Origin: Lactobacillus sp. ESL0246
GTDB lineage: Bacteria > Bacillota > Bacilli > Lactobacillales > Lactobacillaceae
Length of the DNA: 59,364 nt
Assembly: GCF_003692965.1 (NCBI RefSeq)
Contig: NZ_REHC01000001.1
Span: forward strand, 1-59,364
Direction: 5' to 3'
Part shown: positions 45,716-54,910 of the stretch, piece by piece
Layout of the letters: every line of letters begins with the position of its first letter
Numbering within the stretch: position 1 is the first letter of the stretch
Made by a program: the position numbers and the translations under genes
Notes under the pieces: generated by a model
What the model saw: only the letters and a program-made list of their open reading frames with translations
Database searches by the model: none
Told to the model about the DNA's origin: nothing

Positions 45716-46597
45716 TTACACATTAAAAATCGATTTCTTCAGTCGTTTTAAAAATAATTCTGCGACAGGTGAAAGATTGATTTCTCTCTTCCAAACAATT
45801 TTGATCCTTTGGTGCAGCTGAGGTGATAGTTTTCTAAAAGTTAAGCCAGAACTAGGATCTGTACTTACCAAATTATCTAGTGCAAACATGATTGCTGCAT
45901 GATTTTTAACTAGCAACGTACCGTTAAAAATCAAATTATAGGTACCGATAAAATTGACGCAATTATTGTAATTACCTAGCCAATTTTGAAAAATTTGTAA
46001 ACTTTGGGATTGCTGTGAGTTTAGAATTGAACGACCAATCAGGTCTTGTGGCATAATCTCAGCTTTTTGAGTTAAAGGATCATTATTAGCCATTAAAATG
46101 CCCCAGGTATCTTTTTCAGGTAAGGTTAGAGAAGCATAGTTAGTTAAGGGAATATCACCAATAATAATTGCAAAATCAGCAGTACCATTATTAAGTTTGC
46201 ATTCAGCATAGCTGTAATCTCCGCTTAGCAGGTTGATTTTGACAGAAGGGTAATCTGTAATAATTCCGCCAATAATATTCATAATGCGCTGCATTCCCCA
46301 ACTTTCACCGGCAGCAATTGTTAGTTCGCCACCGATAAAAGCTGATGCGGTTAAATTGCTTTTAGTTTTGGCAGTTAATGCCAGAATTTCCTTTGCTTGT
46401 CCCAATAGGTATTGTCCAGCTGGGGTTAAAGTTAGTCGCCGGTTATTACGATTAAATAATTTAACGCCAAGTTCTTGTTCTAATTCAGCTATTTGCCTTG
46501 ATAGAGCGGGCTGAGAGATTAGTAGCTTTTTGGCTGCATGGGTCATGTTGGACTCTTGGGCTACCGCTACAAAATAATTTAAAACGCGTAATTCCAT
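45716..46597 (-). CDS. LysR-family transcriptional regulator
   Basis: 293 residues: an N-terminal winged helix (MELRVLNYFVAVAQESNMTHAAKKLLISQPALSRQIAELEQELGVKLFNRNNRRLTLTPAG) and a two-lobed effector domain. The ATG at 46597 is preferred, with GGAG 11 bases upstream; an upstream GTG overlaps the site. It is co-oriented with the CMD-like gene 93 bp downstream, which it may regulate, although LysR targets are more often divergent. Effector unknown. Confidence 0.87.
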   Translation of the reverse strand: MELRVLNYFVAVAQESNMTHAAKKLLISQPALSRQIAELEQELGVKLFNRNNRRLTLTPAGQYLLGQAKEILALTAKTKSNLTASAFIGGELTIAAGESWGMQRIMNIIGGIITDYPSVKINLLSGDYSYAECKLNNGTADFAIIIGDIPLTNYASLTLPEKDTWGILMANNDPLTQKAEIMPQDLIGRSILNSQQSQSLQIFQNWLGNYNNCVNFIGTYNLIFNGTLLVKNHAAIMFALDNLVSTDPSSGLTFRKLSPQLHQRIKIVWKREINLSPVAELFLKRLKKSIFNV

Positions 46598-46744
46598 CTT
46601 GATATTCACTCCGTTCCTAATTATAAATATAATTTAGTTATCATATTTATTAAATAATAACAAATAAGTATAATTACAAAAATAACCTGTAATCAAATAA
46701 TGATGACAGGCTATTTATTCCATAGCTGGATGGAATAATTTTGT

Positions 46745-47611
46745 TTACTTTGACCATAGGAAATTAACTAAAAGTTGATTAACTAGATTATTTTCGTGTA
46801 GTTTACTGTGTTGAGCTTGTGAACCGACAATTTCTTTTTCTTGGTATGATCGTACCCGTGGGATAACTAAATAACGATATGAACGTGCTGAGTTAACTTC
46901 AACCGAGCCATCACTACCATGTCCGGTATTACCATAAATATTTAATACTCGGGCATTTTTAGGAAATTTGTGTCGTAGGCTTAAAAGACCACGGTAACCA
47001 GTATCCATTACTTTGGGTGAACCATTATGATTTAATTGGGTGTGTGTAGGAGCTCCGCTTTCACCAATATAGCCATTATAGTGCCCAGCAATTGATACCT
47101 GTTTGTTTAATACGGGAAGTTTAGAATTGTCAGCATTATCTCGAAGGTAGTAAGCGATTTGTAAATTTCCCATTGAATGTCCTACTAAGTTGATTTTTTT
47201 GAAATGATATTTTTTTTGTAAGGCAATGATAACGTCTTTAACATAACTGCTGCTTTTGCTTAAGGCAATTTCTTGATTAGTTGTCTTTGAGCTTACACTT
47301 CGGTTGTTAAGTAAGTTGGCTTCAACAATTGGATTTTTAGCACTTTTTTTAATAGTACCAATCAAGGTAACGTGTCCGTTGGGACTGACATCTGCTCTAA
47401 TAATTGAATTAGTCCATCCATGTTCCTGCGCATATCTGACCATATTTTCTTCGGCATGATAACTACTTCCCCAACCATGGAAAAAGATGGTAGGTGTTGC
47501 AATTTGACTGCTAGCGTCTTTTTCTTGGAGGAAATTGTAAAAAAGAAATCCGGAAAAAATAAGAATAATTATTAAAGCAAGACTAATAAAAGTTGTTTTG
47601 CTTTTCTTCAT
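46745..47611 (-). CDS. Membrane-anchored/exported DUF915 alpha/beta hydrolase
   Basis: 288 residues beginning with a basic stretch and one hydrophobic segment (about 8-28, KTTFISLALIIILIFSGFLFYNFL), with no clear cleavage site, so the enzyme is probably anchored outside the cell. The DUF915 hydrolase fold shows TIFFHGWGSSYHAEENMV at the start of the barrel, nucleophile GHSMGN, aspartate near GNTGHGSDGSVEV and histidine in QHSKLHENNLV. Substrate unknown, ester-like. It lies 27 bp after the DXS-like gene and is likely co-transcribed with it. Confidence 0.85.
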   Translation of the reverse strand: MKKSKTTFISLALIIILIFSGFLFYNFLQEKDASSQIATPTIFFHGWGSSYHAEENMVRYAQEHGWTNSIIRADVSPNGHVTLIGTIKKSAKNPIVEANLLNNRSVSSKTTNQEIALSKSSSYVKDVIIALQKKYHFKKINLVGHSMGNLQIAYYLRDNADNSKLPVLNKQVSIAGHYNGYIGESGAPTHTQLNHNGSPKVMDTGYRGLLSLRHKFPKNARVLNIYGNTGHGSDGSVEVNSARSYRYLVIPRVRSYQEKEIVGSQAQHSKLHENNLVNQLLVNFLWSK

Positions 47612-47638
47612 GTTTGTTCCTCCATAATAGCTGATAAG

Positions 47639-49384
47639 TTAAAGTGCCTTTAGGTCATCAGTAATTTGTTCAACAGTTAAATGATTATCTCGGTAGATTT
47701 GAGCAAGTGGTGTTTGGTCAGTATAAATCCGTTTTTGTCCATAATTCAAAACCTTAATATTTTGCTTACCTAGGTAGGAAGCGACTTTTTGACCAAAACC
47801 ACCATCAAGTATGTTATTTTCAAGAGTAATAATAACTTGGTGATCTTGTGCTAATTTATCTAAGGATTGCTTGTCAAGGATATTAGCTGAAATCGGATTG
47901 ACAAGAGTGGCATCCAATTTTTGAGCAAGATTTTCACCTAAAGAATAAAAATCACCTAAGGCTAGGATTGCTATATTTTTACCTGGTTGAATTTGATATT
48001 GAATCTGGTCATAATCTGTTTCAATTTGTGTAGCGCTATCAGTAGGAACACTAAGTGTGGGCATTTTAATAGCTACAGGATGCTGTCTTTGTTTAATTGC
48101 CCATTGCAGCATTGCACGTTCTTCTGCTAAAGAGGTTGGTGCAAGATAAATCCAATTAGGCAGATTAGAAATCATTACTTGATCAAATATACCCAAATGT
48201 GTTTTTGATTCACTCGACAATCCACCACCAGCAACCATCATTACTACTGGCAAATTATTTGCTGCGACATCGTGAGATAGTTGATCAAAAGCTCGTTGTA
48301 AAAAAGTCGAATTTTCAAATAATACAGGAATTCCTCCTTCTTTGGCAAAACCAGCTGCAAAAGCAACAGATTCTTGCTCCGCTATACCAACGTCGGTGTA
48401 ATTATCAGGATAATCATGCTTAAATTGATCAAGATTAAACACTCCTGGAATTGCTGCATTGATCGCCATGATTTTTTGCCCCATTTGTATTTCTTCTTTA
48501 AGAACGTCAAGGGCTATTGTTTTTGCAGTCGGCTTGTCTAAAACAGGTGTAGTTGGTTGATCAGTAGCTAAATCAAATGGTACAACCCAGTGGTGAGCTT
48601 CCTCATCCTTAAGAGCGGGTTCGTATCCTTTGCCTTTGGTTGTATTAATGTGTAAAAGAATTGGATGATCGACATCTTTTACGGCCTTGAAAGCAGCAAT
48701 CATATCTGAGAGGTCATTACCATTTTGAACATAACGGTAATCAAAACCCATTGCTGTAAATGGATTTTCTTTAGCTTGACCATTCGAATTTCTTAACTTA
48801 GCTAGGGCAGTGACGAGCCCACCTACATTTTGATCAATCGACCACTGGTTATCATTAATCACAATAACTAAATTGTGCTTTTCGATTGCAGCATTGTTTA
48901 ATCCTTCAAAGGCTAAACCCCCTGTCATTGAGCCATCACCAATTAAAGCCATAATGTTTTCATGACCGCCCATGAGATCTCGTGCTTTGGCCATACCTGT
49001 TGCTAAAGCAATGGATGTGGATGTATGTCCAATTGAATAGTAATCATAGGGACTTTCATCTGGATTAGAATATGGAGTAACGTCCTTATAGTGTTCTGGG
49101 TCTAGCCATGCTTGAGCACGTCCGGTTAACATTTTATGTGGATATGTTTGATGTGAAACATCCCAAACAATCTTATCTGTGGGTGCATTGAAAACATAGT
49201 GGTAGGCAATAGTTGCTTCTACTATTCCTAAATCTGGTCCCAGGTGCCCGCCTTCTGCAGCATCTTTTTCTAAGACTAGTGTTCGGATTTCTTCAGCTAA
49301 TTGTTCCATTTCACTTATGCTTAAATTTTTTAAGTCTTGCGGACTAGAAATTTTTCTTAATAAGTAATCATTATGATTATTCAT
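47639..49384 (-). CDS. DXS-like thiamine-diphosphate enzyme with altered acceptor site
   Basis: 581 residues with the architecture of 1-deoxy-D-xylulose-5-phosphate synthase. It keeps WDVSHQTYPHKMLTGR, the ThDP/metal site GDGSMTGGLAFEGLNN..VIVINDNQWSIDQNVGG, catalytic Glu region DVGIAEQESVAFAAG, FLQRAFDQ and the transketolase C-terminal domain. Yet the DRAGxxGxDGxTHxG segment of true DXS reads AGGGLSSESKTHLG, and the later RYPRG motif reads IKMPTL. The two arginines that hold the substrate phosphate are therefore absent. Lactobacilli make isoprenoids by the mevalonate route, which also argues against DXP synthesis for isoprenoids. A strong AGGAGG site precedes ATG; the DUF915 hydrolase gene follows. 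Confidence 0.8.
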   Translation of the reverse strand: MNNHNDYLLRKISSPQDLKNLSISEMEQLAEEIRTLVLEKDAAEGGHLGPDLGIVEATIAYHYVFNAPTDKIVWDVSHQTYPHKMLTGRAQAWLDPEHYKDVTPYSNPDESPYDYYSIGHTSTSIALATGMAKARDLMGGHENIMALIGDGSMTGGLAFEGLNNAAIEKHNLVIVINDNQWSIDQNVGGLVTALAKLRNSNGQAKENPFTAMGFDYRYVQNGNDLSDMIAAFKAVKDVDHPILLHINTTKGKGYEPALKDEEAHHWVVPFDLATDQPTTPVLDKPTAKTIALDVLKEEIQMGQKIMAINAAIPGVFNLDQFKHDYPDNYTDVGIAEQESVAFAAGFAKEGGIPVLFENSTFLQRAFDQLSHDVAANNLPVVMMVAGGGLSSESKTHLGIFDQVMISNLPNWIYLAPTSLAEERAMLQWAIKQRQHPVAIKMPTLSVPTDSATQIETDYDQIQYQIQPGKNIAILALGDFYSLGENLAQKLDATLVNPISANILDKQSLDKLAQDHQVIITLENNILDGGFGQKVASYLGKQNIKVLNYGQKRIYTDQTPLAQIYRDNHLTVEQITDDLKAL

Positions 49385-49670
49385 GATTAATACCTCCTAG
49401 TAATATAACTATTATAGGTTTGATAGTATAAAGTATAAAATACTTTATTTTGATAGCATTAATAAGTTTTAGTAATGTTAGTTTATTTAGGATATTAGTT
49501 TCTAACATGCAAAACTGATATTAGTGTATCAAATTATAAGACTAATTGTAGTACCTAAGGTAAGGACGAAGTCAACAAAAATATTTTATCTAGTAAAATA
49601 CTTGCTATTTTTTGAGCTATAATCAAGGAGAATAAGTGACAAGTTTATCAAAATAATAAAGGAGCTGAAA

Positions 49671-50537
49671 ATGATGAAGATTGGTTTCATTGGAACGGGT
49701 GTGATGGGAAATGCGATCTGTTTACATCTAATACAAGCAGGGCACCAACTCTATGTTTATAACCGAACAAAAAGTAAGGCGAATAATTTGATTTCGCGCG
49801 GTGCAATATGGTGCACCACTCCACAAGAAGTGGCTGAAGCAGTAGACTTGGTTTTTACAATGGTAGGATTTCCAAGTGATGTCGAGAAAGTTTACTTCGG
49901 TAAGAATGGGATTTTATCTGCATCGGTAAATAAAAAATATCTTGTCGATATGACAACCTCTAAACCTCAACTGGCTCAAAAAATTGCTGCTATTGGTAAT
50001 AAAAAAGGAGCTCTTGTCTTAGATGCTCCAGTATCTGGAGGTGATCTTGGTGCAAAGAATGGAACATTAACAATTATGGTTGGGGGTAGTAAAGACGCAT
50101 ATAAAGAATTGAACCCCATTTTTAAGGATTTTGGCAAACAGATACACTATTTTGGTTTACCAGGCTCAGGTCAAAACACTAAAATGGCTAATCAAATTAT
50201 GATTGCGGGTACAATGACGGGAATGACTGAATGTTTGGTTTATGCTCAAAAGGCTGGGTTAGATTTAGAAGCAGTTCTTAAAACACTTGGTGGAGGAAGT
50301 GCAGCTAATTGGAGTTTAGCAAATTACGGACCCAGAATTCTTAAAGGAGATTATACACCGGGATTTTTTAGTAAGCACTTTCTAAAGGATTTGCGGATTG
50401 CATTGGAAACTGCTGAAGAAATGAATATAAATCTGCCAGCAACAGCAGAAGCAAAAAAGTTGTATGAGATTTTAGTAGACAAAAAACATTTAGGCGATTT
50501 AGGAACGCAGGGCTTGATTAAACTTTGGTGGAAGTAA
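49671..50537 (+). CDS. Beta-hydroxyacid dehydrogenase (3-hydroxyisobutyrate dehydrogenase family)
   Basis: 288 residues: Rossmann motif KIGFIGTGVMGNAICLHL, substrate motif VLDAPVSGGDLGAKNGTLTIMVGG, catalytic lysine region GSGQNTKMANQIM (Lys), and HFLKDLRIALETAEEMN at the C-terminus. Family members oxidise 3-hydroxyisobutyrate, glycerate/tartronate semialdehyde or similar compounds using NAD(P); the substrate here cannot be told. Divergent from the DXS-like gene across 286 bp of AT-rich DNA without an obvious operator. AAAGGAG precedes two adjacent ATGs. Confidence 0.88.
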   Translation: MMKIGFIGTGVMGNAICLHLIQAGHQLYVYNRTKSKANNLISRGAIWCTTPQEVAEAVDLVFTMVGFPSDVEKVYFGKNGILSASVNKKYLVDMTTSKPQLAQKIAAIGNKKGALVLDAPVSGGDLGAKNGTLTIMVGGSKDAYKELNPIFKDFGKQIHYFGLPGSGQNTKMANQIMIAGTMTGMTECLVYAQKAGLDLEAVLKTLGGGSAANWSLANYGPRILKGDYTPGFFSKHFLKDLRIALETAEEMNINLPATAEAKKLYEILVDKKHLGDLGTQGLIKLWWK

Positions 50538-50591
50538 AACAATACAAGGCAATTAAAAGTCAAAGCTTAAATCAATGTGTAGATTTGGCGC

Positions 50592-50643
50592 AAAGAAAAA
50601 GCACAACAGAATCTGACCGATACAGTTGTGCTTAAAACATAGG
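50592..50643 (-). terminator. Terminator of the small membrane protein gene (minus strand)
   Basis: AAGCACAAC / GTTGTGCTT with a 27-base loop. The T-run is present only on the minus strand. Confidence 0.6.
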
Positions 50644-50647
50644 CTAT

Positions 50648-50833
50648 CTAATAATAAATTAAGTTAAAAAGAATCAAAAAAATACCACCAAAGATAATAA
50701 AGGGAATTAAAAAATGGACAAAAAAGATAAAAACAATACCGCATGTTAATAAGAAAAATAGTATCTTAAAAATTCCGACACCAATTTTGCTAAATAGCCC
50801 AATCAAGCAAAATATTAATAAAAGTGTAATCAT
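50648..50833 (-). CDS. Tiny hydrophobic membrane protein
   Basis: 61 residues, almost entirely hydrophobic: two to three membrane segments (MITLLLIFCLIGLFSKIGVGIFKILFFLL and IIFGGIFLILFNLIYY ends) with almost no charge. AGAGGTGA stands 7 bases before the ATG, and a hairpin follows the stop on the same strand, so this is a real gene despite its size. Similar short proteins are common in lactobacilli; function unknown. Confidence 0.7.
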   Translation of the reverse strand: MITLLLIFCLIGLFSKIGVGIFKILFFLLTCGIVFIFFVHFLIPFIIFGGIFLILFNLIYY

Positions 50834-50991
50834 TCCTAATCACCTCTGTTAATAAGTTAAATAATATTATAGTCTTTTTTTGTTTAAATTTAGTTTTAAA
50901 GCTTAATCTTAAATAATCATTAATAGTTATTTTGACATGATATAATAGATTTTCAACTTAGAGAAAGAAAAATACTGACGGAGGAGCACAC

Positions 50992-51696
50992 TTGCACTTT
51001 AAACAAATAATTTTTGATGTTGATGATACTTTAATAGATTTTGCTTCTACCGAAAATTTTGCTTTGCACAGTCTTTTTAGTGCTCATCATTGGCATTTAA
51101 CAGCTGAGTTACAAAGACGATACAATACTTACAATCAGGGGTTATGGCGACAACTTGAACGAGGTAAGATTACTTATAATCAACTTAGTGAGATGGTTTT
51201 TAGTAATTTTATTCGGGATAATCTTAATATTGAGGTTGATGGTAATGCCATTATGAATGAATATCGTTCTTATTTTAGTGAAACACATAAATTATTGCCT
51301 GGAGTTAAAAATACGTTGGACTTTGCTAAGAAGAATGGTTATAAATTAACCATCTTGAGTAATGGTGAAACATATATGCAATCTCATCGGCTAGAACTAG
51401 CAAAAATCAAAGACTACTTTTCTTTAATTGTTACCTCAGAAGAAGCAGGTTTTTCAAAACCAGATCCGAAGATTTTTGATTATTTTTTTGGTTTAACTGA
51501 AATTAGTGCCGATGAAACTATCTTTTTTGGGGATGGATTACAATCAGATATTTTGGGTGCTAAAAATTATGGCTTTGATTGTATTTGGTATAACCACCGC
51601 CACCGAAAAAACACTCTGAATTTGCAACCATTGGTGGAAGTAACGACTTACCCACAACTAGTTAAGATTCTTAAAACAAATCTGTCACAGAGATGA
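50992..51696 (+). CDS. HAD-family 5'-nucleotidase (YjjG-like)
   Basis: 234 residues of a haloacid-dehalogenase phosphatase. Motif I is FDVDDTLIDF (nucleophile and acid Asp), motif II TILSNGE, motif III lysine in SKPDPKIFDYF and motif IV FFGDGLQSDILGAKN. The YjjG/YfnB subgroup removes phosphate from pyrimidine nucleoside monophosphates including non-canonical ones; this assignment rests on overall resemblance. Start is TTG at 50992, 6 bases after GGAGGAG. Confidence 0.88.
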   Translation: MHFKQIIFDVDDTLIDFASTENFALHSLFSAHHWHLTAELQRRYNTYNQGLWRQLERGKITYNQLSEMVFSNFIRDNLNIEVDGNAIMNEYRSYFSETHKLLPGVKNTLDFAKKNGYKLTILSNGETYMQSHRLELAKIKDYFSLIVTSEEAGFSKPDPKIFDYFFGLTEISADETIFFGDGLQSDILGAKNYGFDCIWYNHRHRKNTLNLQPLVEVTTYPQLVKILKTNLSQR

Positions 51697-51782
51697 TTAA
51701 TTTGAGGAAGTAGTTATACCATGGTTGATGTTTATTATGTTTAAAATTTAACAATAAAGTGACTAAATTAAGGATGATAAGA

Positions 51783-52547
51783 ATGAAAATAGGATTTATT
51801 GGAACAGGTAAAATTGGAAAAGCAATAATTTTGGGGCTACTTAATGCCGATATGGTAAATACAGATATTTTTGTTTATGATGGTGGCCATAAGTCAGCCC
51901 AAACAGTTGCTGACAAATTAAAATTACAGTTAATTAAAAATTATTCAGAATTCATAAATTGTGATGCTGTTATTGTAGCTGTTGGAAGTCCAGCTAATGA
52001 AAAGATTTTTATGAAACTGAGTCAAGTATATCGCGGTATTATTATTTCAACTGGCGGAGGAGACTTATTAAAAATTAATCAGAAGCTATCAGGTAACAGT
52101 TCTTTTGTAAAAGTAGTACCCAATACACCCGTTCAATTAGGTGAAGGAATCACTGTAATTAGTTTTAAAGAAGATGAGTCAGAAGAAGTAATTACTAAGG
52201 TTAAGACCTTGTTTACTAGTTTAGGAGATGTGTATATTGTTCCAGAGAAATTATTAGGCATCTATGGTACTATTGCTGGTTGTACCCCTGCGTATATTGA
52301 TCTTTTAATTGAGGCGCTCAGTGATGCTGCCGTTGAAAATGGGGTTAAGCGGTCAGAGTCATATCGAATTATTGAAAAGATGCTTTTGGGAACAGCAAAA
52401 CTGGCACTGACTAGTCAAAAACTACCTGAAGAATTGAAAGACGAAGTAACAACTCCAGGGGGTTCAACAATTAAGGGTGTAAATAAACTTGAAGAAAAGG
52501 GATTCCGTGGAGCATTAATCGCAGCAATTAATGCATCGATGAACTAG
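51783..52547 (+). CDS. proC: Pyrroline-5-carboxylate reductase
   Basis: A 254-residue NAD(P)H-dependent enzyme catalysing the last step of proline synthesis. Rossmann motif MKIGFIGTGKIGKAIILGLL, then VKVVPNTPVQLGEG and the C-terminal signature DEVTTPGGSTIKGVNKLEEKGFRGAL. The ATG at 51783 is preferred over an upstream ATG at 51759 because it begins the conserved MKIGFIG start and has AAGGATG upstream. No other proline genes are nearby. Followed by a parS-like site and a strong terminator. Confidence 0.93.
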   Translation: MKIGFIGTGKIGKAIILGLLNADMVNTDIFVYDGGHKSAQTVADKLKLQLIKNYSEFINCDAVIVAVGSPANEKIFMKLSQVYRGIIISTGGGDLLKINQKLSGNSSFVKVVPNTPVQLGEGITVISFKEDESEEVITKVKTLFTSLGDVYIVPEKLLGIYGTIAGCTPAYIDLLIEALSDAAVENGVKRSESYRIIEKMLLGTAKLALTSQKLPEELKDEVTTPGGSTIKGVNKLEEKGFRGALIAAINASMN

Positions 52548-52551
52548 AAGA

Positions 52552-52567
52552 CGTTTCATGTGAAACA
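52552..52567. promoter_or_regulatory. Candidate parS site (14/16), intergenic
   Basis: CGTTTCATGTGAAACA differs from TGTTNCACGTGAAACA at positions 1 and 8. It lies just after the proC stop, outside coding sequence. Confidence 0.5.
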
Positions 52568-52588
52568 ATTATTTAATGAAACAAATAA

Positions 52589-52625
52589 GGATCAAATGCT
52601 TTGATTAAAACATTTGATCCTTTTT
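52589..52625 (+). terminator. Terminator after proC
   Basis: GGATCAAATG / CATTTGATCC, 12-base loop, T-run. Confidence 0.88.
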
Positions 52626-52698
52626 AAACTGGTAAATGGCCTACCAGTTTTTTGAGTAAGTCAATATATGTATTTAAGAATTGGAATAAGTTGAAAGA

Positions 52699-53843
<1,145 letters not shown>

Positions 53844-53997
53844 ATTGTTTTATACAAGATTACTAGATAAATAAACAAATAACAATATTTTTGAATTGTG
53901 GTAGTGAAAAAGTGAACATCTTTTTGCATGAGTGTTAATGTATAAGACATTTGTAAAAACCGCTATAATAAAAAATAACAAATAAAAGGAGAAAAAA

Positions 53998-54825
53998 ATG
54001 ATTTTAATTTCATGGAATATTGATTCACTTAATGCAGCTTTAACCGGTACGTCTTCAAGGGCAGAAGAGACACGTCAAGTGTTAAAGGTGATTCGTAATC
54101 AGAAAGCTGATGTTATTGCAATTCAGGAGACAAAATTGCGGGCAACTGGACCGACAAAGAAACATCTCGATATTTTGACAACAGAATTTCCGCAATATGA
54201 TTTAGTTTGGCGTTCAGCAGAAGAACCAGCCCGTAAAAGTTATGCTGGAACAATGTTTTTGTATAAAAAGGATCTAAATCCAGTGGTTTCGTTCCCAGTT
54301 ATTGGAGCTCCCGAACCAATGGATAATGAAGGTAGAATTATTACGTTAGAATTCCCCAACTATTTTGTTACGCAAGTTTATACACCTAACTCTGGCAGTG
54401 GTTTGAAGCGACTAGATGAGCGCCAAATTTGGGATGATCGCTATCGTAAATATTTAGCTAAATTGGATCAGCAAAAGCCAGTACTGGCTAGTGGAGACTA
54501 TAACTGTGCACACGAAGAAATAGATCTTAAACATCCTGATAACAATCATCATTCAGCTGGTTTTACCGATGAAGAACGGATTGGTTTTTCTAAGTTGCTT
54601 CAAGCTGGGTTTACTGATACGTTTAGAAAAGTTAATGGTAACATTGAAGGAGTTTATTCTTGGTGGGCGCAAAGAATTAAGACGGCTAAAATTAATAATT
54701 CAGGTTGGAGAATTGATTATTGGTTAACTAGTAATCGAATTGCTAACTTGGTAAAACGTTCAGAAATGATGGCGACTGGGGCGCGTGCTGATCATTGCCC
54801 AATTTTGTTAGAGATTACTATATAA
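53998..54825 (+). CDS. exoA: Exodeoxyribonuclease III / AP endonuclease
   Basis: A 275-residue metal-dependent nuclease repairing abasic sites. Conserved blocks: ILISWNIDSLNAAL, VIAIQETKLRATG (metal Glu), TQVYTPNSGSGLKRLDERQIWD, ASGDYNCAHEEIDL (GDxN), YSWWAQR and IDYWLTSNRI, ending DHCPILLEITI (catalytic Asp-His). AAAGGAGA precedes the ATG. A -10 box TATAAT lies near 53964. The helicase gene follows 85 bp later. Confidence 0.95.
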   Translation: MILISWNIDSLNAALTGTSSRAEETRQVLKVIRNQKADVIAIQETKLRATGPTKKHLDILTTEFPQYDLVWRSAEEPARKSYAGTMFLYKKDLNPVVSFPVIGAPEPMDNEGRIITLEFPNYFVTQVYTPNSGSGLKRLDERQIWDDRYRKYLAKLDQQKPVLASGDYNCAHEEIDLKHPDNNHHSAGFTDEERIGFSKLLQAGFTDTFRKVNGNIEGVYSWWAQRIKTAKINNSGWRIDYWLTSNRIANLVKRSEMMATGARADHCPILLEITI

Positions 54826-54910
54826 TTTGGTGGTAATTATGACGGAGAAATCCAAAATAGTTGGGTTTCTTTTTCTTTTATGTAAAATTTATTTTGAGGT
54901 GATAAATAAA

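Noticed and set aside
49145-49160. TGTTTGATGTGAAACA as a further parS site
   Set aside because: Only 14 of 16 with a mismatch in the core, and it encodes the conserved DVSHQT motif of the DXS-like enzyme, so coding constraint explains it.
47639-49384. Evidence for an MEP isoprenoid pathway
   Set aside because: No other MEP gene is in view and the substrate-phosphate arginines are missing, so the pathway is not supported.
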